A stretch of 64,000 bases of DNA from Apostichopus japonicus. Lineage: Eukaryota; Echinodermata; Holothuroidea; Aspidochirotida; Stichopodidae. The notes under the pieces are model-generated. The model searched no databases. It was not told the DNA's origin and saw nothing but the letters and a program-made list of their open reading frames with translations. The translations under genes were made by a program, and so were the position numbers. The stretch spans positions 4,792,984 through 4,856,983 of the forward strand of contig NC_092564.1 of NCBI RefSeq assembly GCF_037975245.1. The letters are read 5' to 3'. Of this stretch, positions 51,901-62,655 are shown piece by piece (within the stretch, counting starts at the first letter, position 1; each line of letters opens with the position of its first letter).

Positions 51901-52456
51901 CCACTGTGCTAAAACACTCTACTGGCTAAAATCAAGTTCTCACTGGTATTTTCATGAATTACAACACAGATCAATTACTTTACAACTTTTGAGAGAAGCC
52001 CTGAAATTATGTTTGTTTACTAACTCATATGTTTAAGGTCTTTATGTCAACCAACAGTAAGTAGCCAACACTTAGAGGCCTGGTGAAATTCATAGAAAAT
52101 AAGTTTAGGAGACTAGTTAAATAGGAAAGTACTTATTACAAATTTCATCTGAAATGCTCTTCGGAATACAACACTAGACAGAGGCGGTTAGAGTAAGACC
52201 AGTATCAAAGTGTCAGTTAGAACGTGTAATTTAATTGCATGTTTGGTACATGAAACCAATACAAATCCATCTGCTGTGTCAATGAAGTTACTGATGAATT
52301 TAATTATTTCAAACAACGGCCTTGCCTTGTATCCATGCCTATTTGTTGTCCAGCTTTGTCGACATCTTCATCAAATCCAGAAATATTGAAAAGACCAGAT
52401 GATGGTGTGGAGGTATTCAAGAGTCCCTGGTTAGTGCTGCCATCACCAAGATCCAT
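42962..52456 (-). CDS. HMG20A: HMG20-type HMG-box protein (iBRAF/BRAF35 family), 8 coding exons
   Basis: Minus-strand exons in transcript order: 52456-52326, 51533-51442, 51263-51208, 50688-50467, 47976-47800, 47000-46916, 44644-44429 and 43104-42962. They join in phase to 1122 bases (373 aa; human HMG20A has 347). An acidic/Ser-rich N-terminus is followed by the basic GRKRKPRPLRD patch, the HMG box (NAPRAPITGYVRFLNERR from about residue 117, continuing across the next intron as KYLDEAERDKERY), the family-specific IDIPIFTEEFLNF segment (about 240-253), a coiled coil (RENELRQLRKSTTEYEEQNA to about 320), and a conserved tail with TIDSYMTKLHQLIL. In vertebrates HMG20A/B bind DNA and work with the LSD1-CoREST complex and at REST-controlled neuronal genes; the coiled coil mediates that contact. 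Invertebrates usually have one HMG20, so A versus B cannot be assigned firmly. ATG 52456 was chosen as the first Met in the exon. The intron after it starts with GC. Confidence 0.95.
43950..44215. repeat. Two diverged repeat units (about 130 bp) carrying DR1-type motifs
   Basis: TGACCTTTGACC occurs at about 43969 and 44099. Each is followed by a (A/C)TAGATCTTCATAC(T/C)AAG-like block and GAAGTT, so the segment is a tandem of two old copies. The motif is the reverse complement of AGGTCAAAGGTCA-type nuclear-receptor DR1 sites. A CA microsatellite follows at 44221. Confidence 0.55.
45018..45520. mobile_element. Non-autonomous hAT-type element with perfect 8-bp target duplication
   Basis: The element begins CAGTGGCGTCACCAG and ends TTGGCAACGCCACTG, so its termini are inverted repeats of the CAGTGGCG type used by hAT transposons. 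CTTACCTG lies directly on both sides (45010-45017 and 45521-45528), the 8-bp duplication expected for hAT. The 503-bp interior is G/C-tract-rich and has no transposase. Frames of up to 166 codons inside are chance. It lies in the HMG20 intron between exons 46916-47000 and 44429-44644. Confidence 0.85.
49535..49630. promoter_or_regulatory. Possible internal promoter or enhancer in an HMG20 intron
   Basis: Within 90 bases lie TAGCCATTTTCG (YY1-like, about 49557), AGCCAATC (CCAAT/NF-Y, about 49588) and GGGGGCGGGGC (Sp1/KLF box, about 49612), in a locally CpG-richer patch. No exon start could be tied to it. Confidence 0.25.
52324..52325 (-). promoter_or_regulatory. GC-type 5' splice site of HMG20 coding exon 1
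   Basis: The coding exon ends ACAAG and the intron starts GCAAGG. Phase 2 (AG plus T) joins correctly to the exon at 51533. AG|GCAAG is the usual strong context of the rare GC-AG intron class, and no GT donor that keeps the frame is nearby. Confidence 0.65.
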
Positions 52457-52462
52457 AGCTTC

Positions 52463-54752
52463 CTATAAGCATGATGCAAAGCAGAAAGTTACATTCATAT
52501 AGCATAGTTCATAAAACTGCCATATAAATTAGATAAGATGAGAAAAGTTGCCACTGCACAATAATGCATAAATTAGACTTCAGGAAATATTAATGTTGAA
52601 GTCATATTTCATTATTAAAACAGCTATTTACAATGTCTTCCATGGGTAGCCTATTTTAATGTTGGCTTGGGCTAGTTTAATTGTATAAGTGATTAAACAA
52701 ACTTTTCAGTTTGAAATAGTTTCAGAAAAACCTCAGCATAATGACTTTATATGCCTTGGCTATGTGCAATGTCTGGAAAGGTTAGCTGAATGGAATGTTC
52801 TCAGAATTATTGCTGCAAGCAAATAACTGAATATCTACAACTGACAATTTACAGTACAATTTACTGCAGTCAGATGCATGTATACTCTGGCATTGGATGA
52901 GGAGAATCTGAAATTTGGTGATGAACTTAAGACGGTGGCCACTTCACAACAATTTACATAGGCTCTTGTTCTCAAATGTAACTTGTTAGTGGTCATCGAT
53001 ATCCATGGCTGTGAGTGTGAAATTACATTAAGTAGGCCTAGGCTAAGTCTAGCCTAGGCCTAAGTTAGGTGTTACTGTTGTTAGGCCAAGGGCCTAGCCT
53101 AACTTAAATGCTACCCTCTGTACGCTCTCCAAGTCCAACGTTAAGAGTCTAGGCTCGTGTCGCTTTAGACCACCATAAAGCCAGATTTAGGAGCAGCTCA
53201 GCTTGCATGCAAAACACATGCTACAATAAAGCTTTGTAATTGATTTTTATCATATAAGCACCTTTGGAACGTTCAGCAGCAGTAATCTGTTGTTCACAAT
53301 TCGCACAACAGTCCAGATATTGCTCAGCCTTGGACACGATGCAAGGAACGCCAAAAGGTAAAAAAAATTACTTGTAACTGACTATTCTAGTACGGGGGAA
53401 AACGTCTAGGGTTTTATAGTAAATTTCAATGTAGTCTGAGCAAGAAAACATACATTGAAAAATATCAAAATACATACCATTGCCATGTATGGACACCGTT
53501 TTAATCAACAACAAAAGATTCAAAAGTGTATTTTTCGAAAATTAAGTATCATATGGATTATTCATTGAAGAACTATCTACGGTTTCCCAATCTGAAATGA
53601 CTTACTAAATTGAAAAGATTCCTAATTTGAGTTAAAATGTTGAAATGGAATCCACTCGACGTGAAAGTTGTAATCCATAACTCCTTGTGGGCTTGTCCCA
53701 CACTCGTGGTCGCTTAATCGTCGTTATTTTAACGGCTGATTATATTATTACATGCCAGTGGGTAATTTTCAGATCTGTATTCCATTATATTTCCGATCAA
53801 GTTATGAGAGGTCAAAGGTATAAGGTAAATATAGGGAATTATCTCACATATGGCACTACAAATATGACAGGTGGGTTTCAGTGACGGTACCATTGGGGGG
53901 GGGGGGTGGGGCGGGTTGCCTCCACCAATCATGATTTGCTTGCCACTAATTCCACTGCATACACCCTCAGTCGGGAAAGCATGACGCAGTATGTGCCGGA
54001 CGAGACGAGCCTCGTGGACGGTGCATGTGACCATAGGTGTCCCTAATTTTCTAGTGTGATGTCATTGGTACAGGTGCGTTTTTGCACCTCCTAAATGTTC
54101 CCCTACCCATACTGATTCCTTGTTACAATAAGTTGCATGGAATATCTTGAACAAAACTTATCATTGAATTTTAAGACTCTGGTAAAGAGTTCAAATTGGA
54201 TGTCTAGTTTCAGCTTTCAAACGTTTGGGCGTTCATTATCACTGCAGTCGGTGCAGCTCACGATCCTAATGGTTAACGAAGTTGCATGAAACCATTGCAA
54301 GTAAGAGCTGAACAATACTGCAAGGAGGCAATTTTGAATAGGTCAAGAACAGCTAAAAACGTATAATGAATGTCGAGCGGACACTATAGTAACCGATACA
54401 CCATGCACGCCTTCACCTTAGTATGACAACTGACGAAAAGTCAATACAAGTGCATATGAATTTGTGACTGTTACATTAAAAGAAGTGTCACACTATTTTT
54501 GCGATAAGTTTACACTGAGACCTCTAAATTAAGGACGGCATGTATGGCACTCTCATATTTTCTCTATTTAGGACAACATATCCTTTGAATACCAGTTATG
54601 ATAGGGCCGGTATCAAAGGAGAACTTTAAGAACTAATGAAAAGTATATTTTTTCAATAAAAATCATAAAACAAATGGGTCTTAAATAGCTCACGGTTCCC
54701 GTTTTGGTTTACTGACTGTACGTTTAATTTTGATAGTAGCCATTTAGCTTAC
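52463..54752 (-). other. Probable first (5' UTR) intron of HMG20
   Basis: No coding exon was recognised. It contains an AGGCCTAGGCTA-rich patch near 53035-53105 and a G tract (about 53897) followed by a GC-rich stretch of unknown origin. Confidence 0.35.
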
Positions 54753-54900
54753 CTACTGTACCTCCAGCATCTGTGGATGGGTGGTCATTTTTTTTCCTGT
54801 ACTTGGCAACTATAATTCCTGTACTTGGCAGAGCCGCTGCGATGAACTACGGTATATTCAAATGGGACGAGTCTTATCGATCGTGTAGAATTTGCAGTAT
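54753..54900 (-). other. Candidate first exon of HMG20 with two donors 9 nt apart
   Basis: On the minus strand the segment ends ATGCTGGAG|GTACAGTAG|GTAAGC. The distal donor (after 54753) fits the consensus better and leaves an 11-codon upstream frame ending in TAG. The proximal donor (after 54762) would join ATG 54788 in frame to GAAGCTATGGAT of the next exon (52462), adding about 11 residues. Exon use and the left boundary are inferred. Confidence 0.35.
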
Positions 54901-55987
54901 GTTTAGCAACGTCACGTTGACAAGTTAATCCGCTACCCTTTCTTTCACATGAATGTACAGTATAGGAATGAATTTTTTTAAGTTTTGCGCCACAGTCCTT
55001 TTTTCCATTTCATGCATTTTTCTCCTGTATCCGCGTCTTAGAAATGAAATGCATCAAACAAAATTTGGTTTCCGATTATCATATATGTGTCTTTTGTTGT
55101 GGGGCAGGTTTTAAATTTTTCTTCAAAATCATCTATTTATCGCCTATTTACACTTTTTCCTTTTTTGATTGTTCGTTCAAGTACATCGAACTGAACTAAA
55201 TATTACAATTATATATGATTAAAGTATGACAGTATTTGCATGTTCACCGCAGTCATTGTCCCACTACATCGATATTAGTGCTTATAACATCAATGTACTC
55301 CCAAAGTTTCGTGCAATTACTACTTTTAAACTATACATATTGTGTTCGACAACAATTTACTTCTATGTGCACTCCTTCGAAAACGCAAAACAAAGAATTT
55401 GTCCTGAACAAAAGGTTACTCTATTGAAAACTTCTGAGCTTACAGATTCAAAGACCTATCACAAACCTCTGGGTATTAATAACAAAAGCGTAAGAACTTT
55501 TGAAACAACCGATCCGTTTCTTTTAGACCGAATGTTCGACTAATTCAAAATTTCACTTCCATAAGCCTACCTGTTACTGTACATGTTAGGATACTGTACT
55601 AAACATGTGTTAATACAATATAGGCCTAACTGTAATGTGGTCCGAATGTTAGAACTGGCCTAATGCTACTTTTAGTTTGAGAGTCCATGAGTGGCCCTGT
55701 GATGTTGACAGTGCTGTTGATTTGGCTGTCTAATTATTTGTGTGAATAAATGGCTATTCGATAGCTTTCAAGTTTCAAGGACCAAATTGGTATTGCGTCA
55801 CAGAGTTGATCAACAGGCTAGAGGGTCCTTGGCCTGTATCACTCAGTTATATTATCAAATGTATTAAGTCAGTTGATACATTAATTTCAAGTTCAAGCCT
55901 CATGTCAAGACTAGGTCCTTAGTTAGGCCAACCTAGGTTAAGTGTAAAACTAATTAGTTATAGGCTTTTTAGCTTGACTGAGGAAAC

Positions 55988-58900
55988 ATGGTTCTGGCTG
56001 ATTCATTTTATTGTGTTATGCTAAGTGAGTGGTCATGTGAACTGAAATGGTATACTAGTATACAAATGGGTTAGGTGTACCTTTTATTAAAGTACAGTTT
56101 GGCATAGTACTAAACATATGCTAGAAAATTGACATTTACAGTATATATGCTAGAAAATGCTCCCATTAGAGAGATCATTTGTTACACTTTGTTCTATATG
56201 TAGCTTCTCTTTTGTTTGACGTTTCTGTTGTTTTTGAAGTTTGGGCCTTAAGCTCCACAGTAGATCTTTGGTGCTGTGTTATACATTCTTATTTTGACTT
56301 CTGGCACCAGTTCTCAGCACTTCCTATGACCTGTTAGTAACATAGAATGCAAGTACAACCCAAAGAGGCGTTAAAACAATATACTGTATTTCAACAGTGT
56401 GTCAAGGTCATGGTTTAGAAGAGTCCTGTAATGAAAATGGGTGTCTAGAGACACTTTGCTCCTGCATTGTGAGTTTGACAGGTGCCAATGCATTGATATG
56501 TATACTGGAATCTTTTTTTAAGTTGCTTTTTATTCAATAGTTGATCAAGAAAAGCTTTGTAACTTTTATTTTCCAATTTTGCATAGCACAGACCTGAAGT
56601 TAAGTTTAAGCCTCTCAAAATTCTTGTCCCACAGGTAACCATCGTTTTCTTAGTGGAAAATCGAAGGAAGTGTTCTCCGACACGCAAAGGAAGATTTTTG
56701 TCATACTGGAATATCTCCTGATTGGGTACACAACAGTACAGATAACTGAGTGTGTCATAAGACAATATGATTTGGGGTAAGTGTGGTGATTTTATCATAT
56801 GTTGGATTATTTAACATTGCAGAGTTTGTGAATATATCTGTATGGATGATGTACTTGATAATTGATGTAGTAAATTTCTATTACTGCTCAAGAAGTGTTG
56901 AGAGCCTCTCGCAGATGCCGTTGCCGTGACTTAAATTAAAGATTCTGGGACAATCGCCCACTTTCTGTGAGAAATGACAACCTAGATACTATGCATTTAG
57001 TTAGAACCAAGAGCCACTTGATAGGAACCAGGGTCAAGTTTGTAATCTTATGATTTATTCTTGTTTTTTTCATGTAAAGTAGAAATCATATTTTGGGATC
57101 ATATGCTTCATACAGTACTTTGCAGTATAGTCTTCTACTAAGTACTAGAAATACGGTACTAGCAAACTAGTATTGCTGTTGCATTGTCGTGGAAGTTCTT
57201 TAAAGAAAAAATGACTAGTGTGCTCTAATACTACAATCAATCGCAGTGGGCTGAGAGAGCAAGTGTGGTCTTTGATATCCCTCAAAAATCTGTCAAGCCT
57301 ATCCTCCCAAACAGTCACAAGTGTTCATTTGGCACACCCTGCTGTTGTTAATATAAACACAAAATTGATTATACTTACACATTATTGAGTACCCCATGTG
57401 ATAGACTGCTTCTGTTTTGCTCAAGCTCAAGTGCTAAACAATCTTCTCTTTTTGAAGGTTTATGGGTGTTCAAGAAATTTCATGTTTTGTGTTTCTACAA
57501 TAGTACGTCATTACACATACTGTTTCTTTTATACTGTGTCTAATCAGTTAGCTTGTGACAATGTCTATGTTCTCATCTTGACTATATCACTCTCTTGATC
57601 TTCCAGGTGTAAGGCTAGAGCCAGGAAAAATTCACTGTGAAAATGTCAGTCAGGACATTCATCTCACCATGGCTGCTATGGAATCATGGGATAGTGGTAT
57701 GTAAAGTCATTCCAAGAAACCTTCTTGCATTTCTTTCCACTTTTGTATTAAATGAACTCCCATTAGATCCTCTTGGAATATACAGAAGCCTTTCAGGAGT
57801 GATTGCAAATCAAGCTTGCTGCATGGTTGTGTCTTGGACAACCTGGACTTTTTTGCAGTTGTCCAACAAGATGTTTGTATAATGGAAGTTGCCGCTGAGC
57901 AGTTTTACTGAGAGTAAACCATTTGCTGGTTGTCCCTTGGATAACTGACTTTGTATGCAGCAAATATATCTGCATGCTCCTGTCAAAAGTAGTTTTCTTA
58001 TCTCTGTTACATCTCATGTCTCTATACATTTTTTGTTACCAAGATTTACGCAGTCAAGGACTGCTTCACGTCTGTATTTTCCTTTTCAACTGGCAATTTG
58101 AACTTTTCTGCTTGCAGGAGACAATGAAAAGAGCAAGTCATTGGTATTCCTTCAAGTTCAACAATCTGAGTACCTTCTGTGTACCCTGACGGGAGTACTC
58201 CTTCAGCAGCATCTTGACATGAGGCTGACCCAGGGCGAGAAACTTACATTTTCAGTCCGGGGGAAAAGTGAGTGTACTTTGTCAAACTGTGTTGAATGTT
58301 AGATGTGGGATATGTCAAGTATTCAGTCAGTTAACTATCTATTGTTTACTCTGATCTTTTTTTCTTTGTGTTAATATTGCACAAGGAATGGAAACCCCCT
58401 AAAACTCATTGTTTGTGTTAGTAGATAAATTCTGTATGATTTCTTATATCTTTTTTTCTGCTTTGTCATTTGCCATATAAAAGCTTGGATGAAGCGTTTA
58501 CTGGCATTCGCTTGGCATCTGCTTTGATTTAAACAGGTGGTGTAGGTTGTGAGCATTTCTCTGAAGAAAACAAATTATACTCTCTCTTGATTTTAGAGGA
58601 CAGTAAACCAGCAATTTCCCCAATAGATGATGTGGCTAAATTAGGATTGCACCCCTTCCCACCTCCTTATCTCCCCTTCTGCACTTTTCAAGCTCAAATT
58701 CCACCTTATGAGTCAAGTGGTTATTTTGCCAGTAACTGCTTAAAATGTTGACAACAGAGAGAATTTCTATCAAGTTGCCATGTTGGGAAACCCATCAATC
58801 TATCGGAAATTTTTTATATTTTTTTTCATCCTAATTACACTAATTTCACATTACAGATAGCGTTTACTTGACTGGCTACTCGGAGAATGTGTCAGATATT

Positions 58901-61900
58901 TCATCACAAGGAGACACAAACAGATTGGAAGAAGATGACAATTGGGAGGACAATTGGATTTCCAAAGATGCTCATACTAGTGATCAAGGTTATTGTCTTA
59001 ACTAGCTTAATTAGTTATTACTAGTGATCAAGGTTATTGTCTTAACGAGCTTATTAAGTTTAGCCCGTAATCTGTCATTACTAGTGATCAAGGTTATTGT
59101 CTCAACTATCTTATTAAGTTGAGCCTGTATTCTGTCATGTGGTTTGTCTGTACTCATAAAGTAAATTCATCATTGTGATGAGAATTGTTCAAACTTGGGA
59201 AGTCACTACAGGTTGCTATATATCCACCTAGGGAATCATTTTTCTGGTATCGACAATAATTGATCAGCCACTCACTACAGGTTTCTATCCTTCAATTTAT
59301 GGAAGAATTATCAGTTATTGATAATAATTGATCAGGCACAGATGATAATTGATCAGGTGTGGGTAATCAATAAGGGTTTCTATACTTCAACCTCAGGCAA
59401 AACTTATTTATTATTGAGGATACTTGATCGGGTAATCACTGCAGGTTTGTATCCTTCAACTTATGGAAGAATTATCAGTTATTGATGATAAGTGATCAGG
59501 CTCAGCAGGTCTCTTTCTTCAACCTAGAAACGAGGTTATCTGGTATTGCAGAATAAAATGCTATGAATATTAGTCAAAGTTGCTACACTGATACAAACTG
59601 TAAAAGCAGTGTTTGCCCAGAGACTGTGATTACATAATTTCACTATTTAGGATAAAGCAAACGTACCATCAAAATTGCTAATATTCAAAGTTGTGAGCAC
59701 TAGGGTTACTTACCACAAGCAAGGTTTAACTTACCAATATCTTGACAAAGTGCGTGGTCTACCTGACATATTAAACTCTCTTTTCAGATGCGGCAGAGCG
59801 TGCTTGGGAGGACGAAACAGAGTATTCACAACATGATGACAGTAATGCCTCCCAAAGCCAGGAGATGGCTAACACCAGCATCATCCCTGGTTTGTGTTTT
59901 CCATAGTTTACCATTTATTGGAATGATCACAAACACTTTGAGCTGTGTTGCAACATAGTTGTGAGGTGTTCTTGTCCATAGTTATGCAACATTGAAGTAG
60001 CAGCACAACTGTTTTGATTTCACCCTTCAAAGTTTTGTTCATAAGATGATCACTATGGCTGTTTATCTGATGATGCCTAGGGGTGTAGATGTTCAAAGAA
60101 ATATCGTAGATGAAACTGACAAGAAAAAGTTGCTTGCATTTTTAAGGGAACTACTTATAAGGTTCACAAAATCTTCTGAAAGAGATAACTAGCCTATCCC
60201 AGGCAAGGCAAATAATTTCAAGTTGACTTATGTCCTAGAACATGTGGTGTCAAGCGGATCATTCACAGCAAATGACACGTTTTAGAGCAAGTTTTCGTTA
60301 TCATATTTCCTAGGTGTGGGGCATTGTGGTAATTTAGAAGGTGACATTGACTTAAAATATCGCATACACTTGTACAGTGTTAATGTGAAACTGTGTTTTT
60401 GATCTACATAATCAAGTTTGATGGGGTGTATCCACCAAAGATAACATCTATTTACATAAATGAGGGATCAATATTTTAAGAAGCATGACAGCCCTTTCTT
60501 TTGAAATTAATTATTTACGAGGAAAATTTTTCATTAATGACTTAAAATTGTTTTCATATATTAAACTTTGCTCTAAGTTGAAGAGCACATTTGTTTCCTT
60601 TCCAGTATTTTCCTGTCCTACATATTTCTCATATGGAAAGGAAATTCACTGGGTTTCAATTTTGTGAAAGTCCCCATCTTCTTAGACTAATTAGGTCTCT
60701 TGAAAGATTGTCAAACCAAACATTGGAAGTTGCTACATAGGACAAACCAGTTTGTTTCATTTATAAAGTGCATGCTCAGTCTTAGCTTTAACCTAATCCT
60801 CACTATTTTTTTTTTTTGGGGGGGGGGGACATCCAAAATTTGCCAAGTGTCTAGGCAACCTAAAGACAAACAATTAAAACTGTGTGAATTGCAGCATCTT
60901 TTCGTGTAACCTTAGTCTGTCGTGGATGAAAACTTGCTATCAATGGTCTTATCAGTTTTAGAACTAAATATTCTTATTTTTTTATTGTAATTAAATATTC
61001 TGTCAAAAATGTTTTCAGTGACAATAAAGACGGAGCGAGTGGATGAAGATAACTTGGAGAGCGTTTCTGATCTTCCTAATGCTGAGGACTCACAATTAAA
61101 CCTGGAGATGGATGAAGATGGTAAGCCATATCATAATAGATAGGTGCCTGCATCAGTGTTTAGAGTTACCTGCATGGGTGTTTAGAGTTACCTGCAATTC
61201 CATAGAAGTTTATAAAAATTCAGAACCTTTTGAGACTGCTGCAAAAACTTTGAACACTAAATTATTATACCCAGTTTTCAACATTTCATATTCCAAACAC
61301 TTATGATATCTGTATTCAAACATGCGAAAAATGAAAACAAAAATATATCACTTGTTACCTCATTATATGGAATAAAAAGTGAAACTTGTCATGGACATAA
61401 GTGACCTCCTCTGTCTTGTAGAATAATTTCATTCTTTTCATAGAAAGGGTCACTTTGCATTGATTCCTTTCCGACCAAGGAATGATTCAACTTGGGGAAA
61501 AGTCCCAGCTTGTGCCCTCTTGGTAGTTGTAGTGAGATGTGAAACAGAACCATGAATGTCGCCATGTTTTGATTTGCAATATTCTATACTGAAACCTTTT
61601 CGTCTGCACAGATTCTTTTAGTAGAAGAGGACAAGCATATGTTGTAAAGTGCGTTTCACTCGCAGCACTTTAAAACTATCAAAGCATTTCAAATAAGAAT
61701 TTATGCGAAATATTGACTTTTGTTCATGACAGTGCAATGTATCCATGTCTAGACATAAATCACTGATGTTTGAGATAAAGATGTCAATATAATATAAGAA
61801 CCTTTCTCTAACTAACCTCTCTGTAGCTTTCTCTAGAAAATGTCAAAATTATGTAAATTGTAAAATTTGCCTAGTTATTGCTCAACCCTAGCTTCCACAC

Positions 61901-62655
61901 ACCTAATTCTGTTGGGAGATATTGTATTGTCTCTTGTTTTGGGGCACATTTTTAAAATGTTATATATATATTTTTTTTGTGATGGATGCAGATGCTTTTG
62001 ACAAGGATGTAGAAGAAAATATTGGGTCTGCCTCTCTGAGTCTGGATAGAGTAACCAGCAACAGCAGGATAGAGGGAACAAGGTTGATTTCCCCGTCAAG
62101 ATCCAACAGTAACTGCATCCCGACTATGATGGGTATGACCTCACTCTTACAGTATTTGTATTGTCCTGTTGGGATAGAAAAATCAAGCTCTCTAACAACT
62201 GTTGCCACGGTTCATCTGTTAAAGTCTCAGTACTTGTTTGCCAAATTTAAACGTCAACCTTTCCAGCTTTACTGCACTAAAAGTTCAGTGGAAATGACAC
62301 CTTTCTATACAATTTTAATATCCATTATGTATATTGAGTTATCTGTCGTTAAACATTTTGAGCTGAATAAAAATTCTCCTGATTTATTAACGAGTTCGTA
62401 GATTCTACAAACTTCAATCAAAATTTGAAACAGATCCAACAGATCATGCGCCAATCAAAACTCTCTGTTTTGTTTACGACTTTTAGGCCTAGGACTACTT
62501 TCACTTTCGTGGCTAGCCTGTCTTAGGTCCCTTCTCTTGAATAGTATCTTTCTCTCGGTTTTACCAATGTAGCTTGCAAAATTGTGTCATTTCCTTCCAT
62601 TGCAATTAATAAAATGGTGTTTTCAGACGTGTCCTCGGTGGAATTGGAGGTATAG
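55988..62655 (+). CDS. Nucleoplasmin-core (NPM/NLP-like) histone chaperone, 8 exons
   Basis: Exons 55988-56024, 57607-57696, 58118-58267, 58857-58988, 59788-59889, 61019-61120, 61992-62132 and 62627-62655 join with phase-1 introns throughout to 783 bases (260 aa). ATG 55988 has a good context (GGAAACATGG). The first 105 residues look like a nucleoplasmin core: DSFYCVMLSVRLEPGK recalls the first strand of insect nucleoplasmin-like proteins, followed by ENVSQDIHLTMAAM, SEYLLCTLTGVLLQQ and LTFSVRGKNSVYLTGY. The closest pattern is shared by insect NLP and by the N-terminal domain of FKBP39/46-type isomerases; no FKBP domain follows. The rest is acidic and probably disordered (LEEDDNWEDNW, ERVDEDN, MEMDED-like stretches) with a possible SUMO site IKTE at 173-176. 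Such proteins form pentamers that hold histones in the nucleus. No strong bipartite nuclear signal is visible. Confidence 0.83.
56445..56798 (-). pseudogene. Possible LINE ORF2 C-terminal fragment
   Basis: A minus-strand frame contains LRFSTKKTMVTCGTRILRGL and ENKSYKAFLDQLLNK, which resemble the end of non-LTR retrotransposon ORF2 (the usual WNSLP and FKKKLK segments). The similarity is weak and key tryptophans are missing. It lies in intron 1 of the nucleoplasmin-like gene, antisense. Confidence 0.3.
58976..59140 (+). repeat. Triplicated exon-intron junction in the nucleoplasmin-like gene
   Basis: ACTAGTGATCAAGGTTATTG occurs at 58976, 59020 and 59080. The first copy is the end of the fourth exon plus its donor (CAAG|GTTATT). 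Copies two and three are complete 60-bp units and the first is shortened to 44 bp. Confidence 0.9.
59190..59530. repeat. Imperfect tandem repeats around TGATCAGG
   Basis: Blocks such as GGTTTCTATCCTTCAA, TATGGAAGAATTATCAGTTATTGAT and AATTGATCAGG recur several times with variable spacing in the intron after exon 4. Confidence 0.6.

Noticed and set aside
61922-62401. 159-codon plus-strand ORF as a single exon
   Set aside because: Only 61992-62132 is supported as an exon of the nucleoplasmin-like gene; the rest runs past a phase-correct donor into the intron.
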